Source: Aliarcobacter sp.
GTDB taxonomy: Bacteria; Campylobacterota; Campylobacteria; Campylobacterales; Arcobacteraceae
Direction: 5' to 3'
Length of the DNA stretch: 5,765 nt
Assembly (NCBI GenBank): GCA_017996075.1
Contig: JAGOHQ010000056.1
Span: 1 to 5,765 of the forward strand
Under the pieces are notes generated by a model. The model saw only the letters and a list, made by a program, of their open reading frames with translations, ran no database searches and had not been told where the DNA came from. Shown one piece after another: positions 1 through 5,655 of the stretch (position 1 is its first letter; each line of letters opens with the position of its first letter). The translations under genes were made by a program, and so were the position numbers.

Positions 1-710
1 AAAATAAAAATAATATAGAGTTAAAAAAAGAGCTTTTAAAACTTTTAAATATTATAGAAACATATACAAAAAATAGAATAGATGTTCAAATTCATACAAA
101 AGATTTAGAGGTATTTACAAGAAGTTGGGAAGATAAAGATTTTGGATTAAAACTTGATAGTTTTAGAGAGGGTCTTGTAAAGGTTAAAAACCAAAAGGAA
201 CCTTATGTTTCAAGTGAATTAGGAAAACGATTTAACATAAAAGCGATTGTACCAATTTATAATGATAAAAATATATTTATAGGTTCTCTTGAAGTAATAG
301 TTGATTTTAAATCTCTTGTAAATAGGCTTAAAACTTTAGGAATAGACTCTGTAGTTATGCTAGAGAAAGATTATTTAAAAATTGCAACTTATCATCAAAA
401 TAATCAAAAGTTTAAAGATTATGCTATTTTGGAGAGTAGTTTTACAAAAGGATTATTAGATATTTTAGAAAAAAATCCACAATTTTTAAAAAAAGATAAG
501 TTTTATTATGAACTAGATAATAGGATTTTTACTCAAATTCCTTTAGGAGAGTTTGAAAATAGTAGTGTTGGAGTTTTGTTTATTAGTTTTGATAAAAATA
601 TAAACAACTTTAGATATTTACCAAAATATGATTACTTTATAGATGTTGAAATAAAAGATGAAAAAAATGATAATAAAGATATTTTAAAAAAAGAGATAAT
701 AATTAGATGA
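1..710 (+). CDS. Cache-domain sensor protein, 3' part only (dCache_3-like, no kinase domain)
   Basis: The reading frame is open from the left edge (first full codon at base 3) to the TGA at 708-710, giving 235 visible residues; the true start lies outside the window. The ATG at 357 is internal, because conserved sequence continues upstream of it. Visible residues 15-120 resemble the double Cache sensory domain found in Campylobacterota chemoreceptors and kinases (dCache_3 type). The matching pieces are VQIHTKD (28-34), FTRSW (38-42), FREGL (54-58), a KEPYVSSELG stretch (65-74) and IVPIYNDKNIFIGSLEV (82-98). Such domains bind small ligands in the periplasm. No transmembrane helix, HAMP, kinase or chemoreceptor signalling domain follows; the protein ends in a charged tail. 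It is therefore probably an exported or N-terminally anchored sensor working with the kinase encoded two genes downstream. The stop overlaps the regulator start (ATGA), implying one operon and translational coupling. The ligand cannot be told from sequence. Confidence 0.8.
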   Translation, partial: NKNNIELKKELLKLLNIIETYTKNRIDVQIHTKDLEVFTRSWEDKDFGLKLDSFREGLVKVKNQKEPYVSSELGKRFNIKAIVPIYNDKNIFIGSLEVIVDFKSLVNRLKTLGIDSVVMLEKDYLKIATYHQNNQKFKDYAILESSFTKGLLDILEKNPQFLKKDKFYYELDNRIFTQIPLGEFENSSVGVLFISFDKNINNFRYLPKYDYFIDVEIKDEKNDNKDILKKEIIIR

Positions 711-1366
711 TAAAAATATTGTTGCTAGAAGATGACTATTTATATAAAATTTCAATTAAGGAGTTTTTAGAAGAGCTTGATTTTGTAGTTGATGATTTTG
801 ATAATGGAGAAGATGCTTTAAACTCAATTTTTGAAAAAAGATATGATTTATTGTTACTTGATATAAGAGTTCCAAAGATGGATGGATTTGAGCTTGTAAA
901 GCATGTAAGAGAAGCCTCTATTGATACTCCAATTATAATTTTAACTTCACTTACAGATATAAAAGATTTAAGCCGTGGTTATACTCTTGGTTGCAATGAT
1001 TATATTAGAAAACCTTTTGATATGATTGAGCTAAAATTTAGAATAGAGGCACTTATAAAAAATCATTTTAACTCAAGTGATGATTGCATTGAGCTTGAGT
1101 TAGGATTTAAATACAACATAAAAAAATCTCTTCTTTATAGAGATGAAGAGGTGGTTGATTTATCAGCAAAAGAGCTTGAACTTCTATCTTTTTTGGTACA
1201 AAATAGAGGTTTTTTTGTATCTATTGAGTCTTTACATGAAAATGTTTGGGAAAATAAAGATATATCTTATGCAGATATTAGAATGTGTATAAAAAGAGTT
1301 AGAGAAAAAACAGACAAAGATTTTATTAAAACAAAGAGATTTTTAGGTTATAAAATTGATAAATAG
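707..1366 (+). CDS. Two-component response regulator, OmpR/PhoB family
   Basis: This 219-residue protein has the standard length and layout of an OmpR/PhoB DNA-binding regulator. The receiver domain spans about residues 1-118, with acidic pocket E8/D9/D10, phospho-acceptor D52 (LLLLDIRVPKMDG), T80 in IIILTS and K102 in IRKPF. A winged-helix DNA-binding domain spans about 128-219, with LSAKELELLSFL (152-163) and a wing segment RFLGYKI (211-217) in place of the usual GYGY form. It should bind DNA as a dimer after phosphorylation by the adjacent kinase. The ATG overlaps the stop of the Cache gene by four bases, and only a weak purine run (AAGAG, 691-695) precedes it, so coupled translation is likely. 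Target genes are unknown; autoregulation of the operon is common in the family but not shown here. Confidence 0.95.
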   Translation: MIKILLLEDDYLYKISIKEFLEELDFVVDDFDNGEDALNSIFEKRYDLLLLDIRVPKMDGFELVKHVREASIDTPIIILTSLTDIKDLSRGYTLGCNDYIRKPFDMIELKFRIEALIKNHFNSSDDCIELELGFKYNIKKSLLYRDEEVVDLSAKELELLSFLVQNRGFFVSIESLHENVWENKDISYADIRMCIKRVREKTDKDFIKTKRFLGYKIDK

Positions 1367-2498
1367 TAAATCAGAACTAAAATATATTGTAATTCAAGTA
1401 ACAATTACACTTTTAATAGCTCTAATTCCAATATATTTTTATATAGATGCAACAAAAAATAATCAAGATATAAAAGATAAGATAGATTTACAAAATTATG
1501 CAAATCAAATCGTTTTAAAAATAGATTATTTTGAAAGACAGAACAACAATATATTTTATTATCCAAGATCAAACATATATTTCTCTTCAATTTTTGATAA
1601 AAATAAAAATGAAATATTCTCTTCAAATGAATCTTTAGAGTTTTTTTATGAAGATTTTAAAAAATTTAAAGATAGATTTTGTTATCAAAAAGAGTTAAAT
1701 CAAAATATTTTAGATGCTTCATTTTTAATTGTTTGCAAAAAGGTTGATTATAGTGAGGTTATTTATAATGCCTTAATACTTATCTCAATAGTTACTTTTT
1801 TTATATTTTTACTCTCATTTTTTGTAATAAAACAGAGCATTGAGCCATATAAAAAATTAAATATCTATTTAGATGAGTTTTTAAAAGATGCTATGCATGA
1901 GCTAAAAACTCCAATAGGAGTTGCTAGAATAAATATTGATATGTTATCAATGAGATTAAGAAATGATAAAAATATTTTAAGAGTAAAATCTGCTTTGAAA
2001 AATATGACAATAATTTATGAAGATTTAGAGTATTATATGCAACAAAATGAGGTAAAAGAGCTAAAAACCAACATAAATATATCGTTATTTTTGGAAAAAA
2101 GAGTTGAGTTTTTTAATGATTTAGCAGTAAGCAAAGATATAACTTTTTACAAGAGTATAGAACCAAATATAGAGATTTTTTTTAATGAAATAGAGGCTTT
2201 TAGATTGATTGATAATAATCTTTCAAATGCTATAAAATACTCAAAAAATAGCTCAAACATCTATGTAAGTTTAAAAAAAGAGGAAAATAGTATAAAACTA
2301 ATTTTCAAAGATGAAGGCATTGGAATAAAAGATACTAGTACAATTTTTGAAAGATATTATAGAGGTGATAAAATTACAGGTGGTTTTGGAATAGGTCTTA
2401 GTATTGTAAAAAATATTTGTATAAAAAACAGTATAAAAATAGATGTTGAATCCAAAGAAAACTTTGGAACAACTTTTATATATACATTTAATTTGTAG
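1356..2498 (+). CDS. Sensor histidine kinase (membrane-bound, HisKA/HATPase type)
   Basis: This 380-residue kinase has transmembrane helices at about 9-30 and 137-158 around a periplasmic segment of about 106 residues. A short linker with no clear HAMP domain leads to the H-box MHELKTP (phospho-acceptor H181). The ATP-binding domain shows the N-box NNLSNAIKYS (287-296), G1 box DEGIGI (319-324), F-box IFERYYRGD (330-338), G2 box GGFGIGLSIV (342-351) and a final FGTTF (370-374). All catalytic motifs are intact. The start is TTG at 1356, preceded by AGG at 1345-1347. The next methionine is at the H-box (residue 180), so a later start would remove the sensor half. The gene overlaps the regulator by 11 bases and the two should be cognate partners. 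The periplasmic part matches no domain I recognise; it may read the Cache protein encoded upstream. The 3' end overlaps the convergent exporter gene by 11 bases. Confidence 0.94.
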   Translation: MINSKSELKYIVIQVTITLLIALIPIYFYIDATKNNQDIKDKIDLQNYANQIVLKIDYFERQNNNIFYYPRSNIYFSSIFDKNKNEIFSSNESLEFFYEDFKKFKDRFCYQKELNQNILDASFLIVCKKVDYSEVIYNALILISIVTFFIFLLSFFVIKQSIEPYKKLNIYLDEFLKDAMHELKTPIGVARINIDMLSMRLRNDKNILRVKSALKNMTIIYEDLEYYMQQNEVKELKTNINISLFLEKRVEFFNDLAVSKDITFYKSIEPNIEIFFNEIEAFRLIDNNLSNAIKYSKNSSNIYVSLKKEENSIKLIFKDEGIGIKDTSTIFERYYRGDKITGGFGIGLSIVKNICIKNSIKIDVESKENFGTTFIYTFNL

Positions 2499-2805
2499 TT
2501 ATTTTTAGACCAATAATTCCTAAAAGAATAAATAAAATACTTACAACTCTTATCAAATTCATAGACTCACCAAACAAAAATATTCCAGCAATAACAGTCC
2601 CAATAGTTCCAATTCCAACCCAAATAGCATATGCAGTTCCTAAAGGAAGAGATTTTAAAGCAAGACTAAGAAGATAAAAACTTATAAACATAGTAATAAT
2701 AGTAATTATACTAGGAGTTAATTTTGTAAAACCCTCACTATATTTTAAACCAATAGCCCAAGCTATTTCAAATAATCCAGCTAAAAACAGTATTATCCAA
2801 CTCAT
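2488..2805 (-). CDS. gdx: SMR-family guanidinium exporter, SugE/Gdx type
   Basis: This 105-residue protein has four membrane helices (about 4-21, 29-50, 57-79, 85-102), the normal length for the small multidrug resistance family. It resembles E. coli SugE/Gdx along its whole length: MSWIIL at the start, LFEIAWAIGLKYS with the essential glutamate E13 and W16, the KSLPLGTAYAIWVGIG stretch (51-66), GES (79-81) and LGIIGLK (95-101) near the end. Members of the Gdx subtype exchange guanidinium for protons across the inner membrane as dual-topology dimers. A single gene, as here, fits a homodimer. The subtype is backed independently by the guanidine-II riboswitch in its leader. The ATG at 2805-2803 has a clear AAAGG ribosome binding site six bases upstream. 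Older annotations call such genes quaternary ammonium exporters (sugE); EmrE-like broad drug export is less likely given the sequence and leader. Confidence 0.93.
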   Translation of the reverse strand: MSWIILFLAGLFEIAWAIGLKYSEGFTKLTPSIITIITMFISFYLLSLALKSLPLGTAYAIWVGIGTIGTVIAGIFLFGESMNLIRVVSILFILLGIIGLKITTN

Positions 2806-2811
2806 AAAAAA

Positions 2812-2816
2812 CCTTT
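2812..2816 (-). promoter_or_regulatory. Ribosome binding site of the gdx gene
   Basis: On the - strand, AAAGG ends six bases before the ATG and is followed by a T run. It lies 11 bases downstream of the second riboswitch hairpin, placing it where the riboswitch could control ribosome access. The bases AGGT (2814-2811) and GGTT (2813-2810) have complements further up the leader. Confidence 0.8.
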
Positions 2817-2827
2817 ATTTGAAAATT

Positions 2828-2869
2828 GAGGCCGTCCTCGGTTGAGTAAAGAGGCTAGGTCGTCCTAGC
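2828..2869 (-). promoter_or_regulatory. Guanidine-II (mini-ykkC) riboswitch
   Basis: Read on the - strand, the leader holds two hairpins in tandem. The first has the 6-bp stem GCTAGG/CCTAGC around the loop ACGA (loop at 2863-2860). The second has the 4-bp stem GAGG/CCTC around the loop ACGG (loop at 2835-2832). They are separated by a 14-base linker. Two small hairpins with ACGR loops closed by GG/CC pairs, just before a ribosome binding site, define the guanidine-II class, known to bind guanidinium in both loops and switch on translation. The downstream gene is a SugE/Gdx exporter, the classic partner of this class. The hairpins, loops and gene context are seen directly; guanidine binding and translational control are inferred from the family. 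Confidence 0.93.
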
Positions 2870-2884
2870 TTTTAAGAAGCCCAT

Positions 2885-2890
2885 TTTATA
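2885..2890 (-). promoter_or_regulatory. Candidate -10 box for gdx
   Basis: TATAAA on the - strand would place a transcription start near 2878, giving a leader of about 70 bases that begins just before the first riboswitch hairpin. No TTGACA-like -35 is visible, which is usual for Campylobacterota sigma-70 promoters. The sequence is AT-rich, so chance matches are common. Confidence 0.45.
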
Positions 2891-2892
2891 AT
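2887..2892 (+). promoter_or_regulatory. Candidate -10 box for the EamA transporter operon
   Basis: A perfect TATAAT on the + strand would start transcription near 2899, giving a leader of about 36 bases. It overlaps the - strand -10 candidate of gdx. There is no recognisable -35 box. The riboswitch hairpins lie upstream of this start and so would not be in this transcript. Confidence 0.45.
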
Positions 2893-2921
2893 CTTTTAGA
2901 TAAAATGCTCTTAAAATAAAT

Positions 2922-2928
2922 AAAAGGA
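2922..2928 (+). promoter_or_regulatory. Ribosome binding site fixing a TTG start
   Basis: AAAAGGA lies seven bases before the TTG at 2935, and this supports that start. The ATG at 2939 is out of frame with the transporter, and the next in-frame methionine (residue 10) lies inside the first membrane helix. Confidence 0.7.
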
Positions 2929-2934
2929 TTTTAT

Positions 2935-3816
2935 TTGAATGAACGAGTAAATGCCCATATTATGATATTAATAGCAACTATTTTAATAGCTGGTTCATTT
3001 TTAGCTTCACAAAAATTGTCAAGTATAATTGATCCAATATCTTTGACTCTATTAAGATTTATTTTAGCTCTTGCATTTTTATCTCCAATAGTTATTTTCA
3101 ACAAAGATAGACTAAAAGAAGTAATAAAAGTAGTTCCAAAAGCTATGATTGTAAGCCTTGTATATACTTTATATTTTATAGGAATGCTAAAAGCTTTAGA
3201 AGATACTACAGTTTTAAATAGTGGAGCTATTTATACTTTAGTTCCTTTGATGACTGCTATTTTATGTATATTTTTCTTTAAAGAAAAAATTGCTTTAAAA
3301 CAACTATTTATTTATTTTTTAGGAATAATTTCAACTTGCATTGTTGTATTTAATGCAGATTTAAATCTATTTTTATCTCTATTGCTAAACAAGGGAGATA
3401 TTGTCTTTCTACTTGCTTCATTTTCTATGGCATTGTATCCTGTATTTATAAAGCTTTTATATAGTAAAAAAGATGAATTACTTGTTTTAGTTTTTGCTAC
3501 ACTAATTGGTGGAATTATTTGGATGAGTTTAACTATGCAAATTCTAAATATTCCTTATGCATGGAATAAGTTGGATCTAAATCATATATATTTACTTTTG
3601 TATTTAGTAATAGGAACAACAATAATCACACTATTTTTATATCAAAAAGCAACTTTAGTTTTAGGGGCTAAAAAAGTTATGGCATATATTTATTTAAGTC
3701 CTGCTATGGTTGCTATTATTATGTTTTTAGTTGAAGGTGATACTATTTCATTTGGAGTTTTTATTGGGATTTTATTATCAACTTTTGCTACAATTATAAT
3801 TTTACGACAAAAATAG
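2935..3816 (+). CDS. EamA/DMT-family transporter
   Basis: This 293-residue, highly hydrophobic protein has about ten membrane helices arranged as two homologous EamA halves (about 8-140 and 152-290), the normal length for drug/metabolite transporters of the 10-helix type. The first half ends with the typical SGAIYTLVPLMTAILCIFFF segment followed by KEKI (96-119). The second half has the parallel LGAKKVMAYIYLSPAMVAII segment (243-262) followed by a short acidic turn (EGD, 267-269). It sits in the inner membrane and probably moves a small metabolite or amino acid, but family members have very different substrates and none can be assigned. The TTG start is chosen from the ribosome binding site spacing. 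It diverges from gdx and is followed after 11 bases by the PEBP-like gene, so the last two probably share a transcript. A link to guanidine is possible by position only. Confidence 0.9.
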   Translation: MNERVNAHIMILIATILIAGSFLASQKLSSIIDPISLTLLRFILALAFLSPIVIFNKDRLKEVIKVVPKAMIVSLVYTLYFIGMLKALEDTTVLNSGAIYTLVPLMTAILCIFFFKEKIALKQLFIYFLGIISTCIVVFNADLNLFLSLLLNKGDIVFLLASFSMALYPVFIKLLYSKKDELLVLVFATLIGGIIWMSLTMQILNIPYAWNKLDLNHIYLLLYLVIGTTIITLFLYQKATLVLGAKKVMAYIYLSPAMVAIIMFLVEGDTISFGVFIGILLSTFATIIILRQK

Positions 3817-3827
3817 GAGAATAAAAA

Positions 3828-4352
3828 ATGAAAAAAACAGTATTAAGTTTAACTCTTTTTGTAAGCTTCATCTTTGCAGATAATTTTACACTAAAAAGTA
3901 ATACATTAAAAGGTCAATTAACACACAAGCAGGTTTTTAATAGTTTTGGATGTAGTGGAGAAAATATTTCTCCAGAGTTATCTTGGGAAAATTATCCAAA
4001 AGATACAAAATCATTTGCAATTACAGTTTATGACCCAGATGCACCAACTGGTTCAGGATGGTGGCATTGGATAGTTTTTAATATTCCAAAAAATAATACA
4101 AATCTACCAGAAGGATTTGGAAATATTGAGCAAAAAAATGTTATTCAAAGTATAACAGATTTTGGAAAAAGTGGTTTTGGTGGAGCTTGTCCTCCTGCTG
4201 GAGATAAAGCACACAGATATATTTTTACAGTTCATGCTCTTGATATTGAAAGTTTAGGTTTAGATAAAAACTCAACTCCTGCACTTGTTGGATATATGCT
4301 AAATTCACATACGATAGCTAAAGCTTCAATAATCTCGTATTATCAAAGATAA
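3828..4352 (+). CDS. Exported YbhB/YbcL-family (PEBP-like) protein
   Basis: This 174-residue protein begins with a typical signal peptide: KK at 2-3, a hydrophobic core at 4-16 and a likely cut after A17. The mature part carries the hallmarks of the phosphatidylethanolamine-binding fold in its bacterial YbhB/YbcL branch: CSGENISPELSW (42-53), the pocket motif DPDAPTGSGWWHWIVFNIP (69-87) with D69, D71 and H80, and GGACPPAGDKAHRYIFTVHAL (118-138) with H129. C42 and C121 might form a disulfide in the periplasm. The family has an anion- or ligand-binding pocket, but its role in bacteria is poorly known; the database name 'Raf kinase inhibitor-like' reflects homology only. AGGAG at 3815-3819 is a strong ribosome binding site that overlaps the stop codon of the transporter gene, implying co-transcription and possibly coupled translation. 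Confidence 0.93.
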   Translation: MKKTVLSLTLFVSFIFADNFTLKSNTLKGQLTHKQVFNSFGCSGENISPELSWENYPKDTKSFAITVYDPDAPTGSGWWHWIVFNIPKNNTNLPEGFGNIEQKNVIQSITDFGKSGFGGACPPAGDKAHRYIFTVHALDIESLGLDKNSTPALVGYMLNSHTIAKASIISYYQR

Positions 4353-4389
4353 AAATTTTAAAATTTAATTGATAATTAATCAAAAGTCA

Positions 4390-4420
4390 TCTATATCTAT
4401 TTTAAAAAAATAAATATAGA
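4390..4420. terminator. AT-only hairpin at a convergent gene end, possible two-way terminator
   Basis: The arms TCTATAT and ATATAGA continue inward to a near-perfect 14-bp stem with a three-base loop. The one mismatch is C/A on the + strand, which becomes a G-U pair on the - strand. It sits between the PEBP-like gene and the end of the ComEC gene, overlapping the latter's last codons. The stem has almost no GC and no long U tract follows, so it would be a weak intrinsic terminator. In such AT-rich DNA it could also be chance. Confidence 0.35.
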
Positions 4421-5637
4421 TTAAATCCTATCATCAAAATATTTAATACCCAAAAAGCTTTTTTACTCAAAATAGATAAAAATGAAAACAAAATATATAG
4501 TATAAAAAAATATAAAGGAGTAAAAACTTCATAAACATAGATTTTATTTTCTAAAAAAATTTTTAAATAATCATCAAAATAGGAAGATATATAAAAACTA
4601 TGTGCAACTATTTCAAGTGGATAAAATATTGTAAAAAATATTGTAATAGGAATTGAATAAAACTGCTCAAACGCTGTTTGAGCAAAAAAGTAGTGAACTA
4701 TTGGGTTAAATATTAAAAACATCCAGATATTAAAAAATATATAAAGTAAAATTTTATTTCCATCTTTAAAATATTGAATAAACAAATAGATATAAAAAAC
4801 TGCAAATATAGAGAACCAAAATCCAATATTAAAAATATATTGTGGAAAAAGTGCAACAACTATTAAAAAAGTATAAAAAAGTGTGATATATGAAATAATT
4901 TTTATATTGCTTCTTAAAAGATAAAGTCCAAGACAAAAAAGTACAAAAGCTCTTAAAAGAGATGGAACAATATCTGTTAAAAGTAGATAATAAAATAAAA
5001 TCCCCATAGTTATTAATAAAATATCAAATCTTCGATTTCTGTATGGAAAATATCTATTTTGAAAAAAACTATAAGGAAAATACAATATCCAATAAATCAC
5101 AAAAGATAAAACCACTAGATGAAAACCAGACAAAGCAACAACATGTGCTATTCCATAAGCTGTTATTATGTCTCTAAGTTCACTTGAAACTGGAATTGCT
5201 AAAAACAGAGCATTAAAAAGCTCTTTTATAATAAAATCATCGTGGTTTTTTTCTATATTTTTGACAATTTTTTCTTTTAAATTACTTTGTTTTTCAACTC
5301 TTTCAAAGTATAAAATATTTGTAAAAAAACCTTTTAAATAAGTATAAAATGTGATATTTCTAGTATCAAAAACTACATTTAAAAAATCTAGTTTTTTTAT
5401 ATTATCATCTTTTGAAAAAGAGGCAAAAAATTCAAAACCTTCGCTTTTTAGCTTTATAACATCAAATTTTTCTTTTGGGTAGATATTTAAAACTTCTGCT
5501 TTTGTTTCAAAAATATACTCATTTTTTAACTCTTTATATGAAAAATAGCTAAATAAAATATTTATCATAAAAACAAAAAGTAGAAAAAGAGTAAAAAATA
5601 GACTATTTTTTGATATTTGGAAATTTTGAATAATCAT
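4402..5637 (-). CDS. comEC: ComEC/Rec2-family competence protein (DNA-uptake channel), short form
   Basis: This 411-residue, strongly hydrophobic protein has an N-terminal membrane helix (about 12-32), a soluble segment to about residue 110, and then many membrane helices. The ComEC competence domain is recognised by YGIAHVVALSGFHL (161-174), the family's signature with conserved H165, S170, G171 and H173. It is also supported by VPSLLRAFV (224-232) and the FNIGFWFSIFAV segment (269-280). ComEC forms the inner-membrane channel that brings single-stranded DNA into the cytoplasm during natural transformation. Many bacterial ComEC proteins are 600-800 residues with a C-terminal metallo-beta-lactamase-like domain. 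That domain is absent here, and short forms are known in Campylobacterota, so this looks complete and not broken. No Shine-Dalgarno sequence precedes the ATG; a TATAAT lies five bases upstream. The GGDEF gene ends 18 bases upstream on the same strand. Confidence 0.9.
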   Translation of the reverse strand: MIIQNFQISKNSLFFTLFLLFVFMINILFSYFSYKELKNEYIFETKAEVLNIYPKEKFDVIKLKSEGFEFFASFSKDDNIKKLDFLNVVFDTRNITFYTYLKGFFTNILYFERVEKQSNLKEKIVKNIEKNHDDFIIKELFNALFLAIPVSSELRDIITAYGIAHVVALSGFHLVVLSFVIYWILYFPYSFFQNRYFPYRNRRFDILLITMGILFYYLLLTDIVPSLLRAFVLFCLGLYLLRSNIKIISYITLFYTFLIVVALFPQYIFNIGFWFSIFAVFYIYLFIQYFKDGNKILLYIFFNIWMFLIFNPIVHYFFAQTAFEQFYSIPITIFFTIFYPLEIVAHSFYISSYFDDYLKIFLENKIYVYEVFTPLYFFILYILFSFLSILSKKAFWVLNILMIGFNLYLFF

Positions 5638-5642
5638 AATAG

Positions 5643-5648
5643 ATTATA
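5643..5648 (-). promoter_or_regulatory. Candidate -10 box directly before comEC
   Basis: A perfect TATAAT on the - strand ends five bases before the comEC ATG, in a 18-base gap that lacks any AGG-like ribosome binding site. If used, transcription would start at or within a few bases of the start codon, giving a leaderless message. The alternative is read-through from the upstream GGDEF gene. Confidence 0.35.
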
Positions 5649-5655
5649 CAAAATT

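Noticed and set aside
357..710. A separate 117-residue gene starting at the ATG at 357
   Set aside because: The same frame is open to the left edge, and the sequence before 357 carries the Cache-domain motifs, so 357 is an internal methionine.
1405..1626. Open reading frame of 73 codons on the - strand
   Set aside because: It lies wholly inside the intact histidine kinase gene, has no ribosome binding site or family resemblance, and is explained as a shadow frame in AT-rich DNA.
2854..2869. GC-rich hairpin as a transcription terminator for the leader
   Set aside because: The hairpin is followed by a mixed linker and not a U tract, and its ACGA loop with the second ACGG hairpin fits the riboswitch better.
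2828..2869. Inverted repeats as ends of a small mobile element or an operator
   Set aside because: The two palindromes differ in arm sequence, share only the GG-ACGR-CC core, and have no target duplication; the RNA-level explanation is specific and complete.
4369..4383. TTGAT/ATCAA inverted repeat after the PEBP-like gene
   Set aside because: Only five AT-rich pairs with no U tract; it is expected by chance in DNA of this composition.
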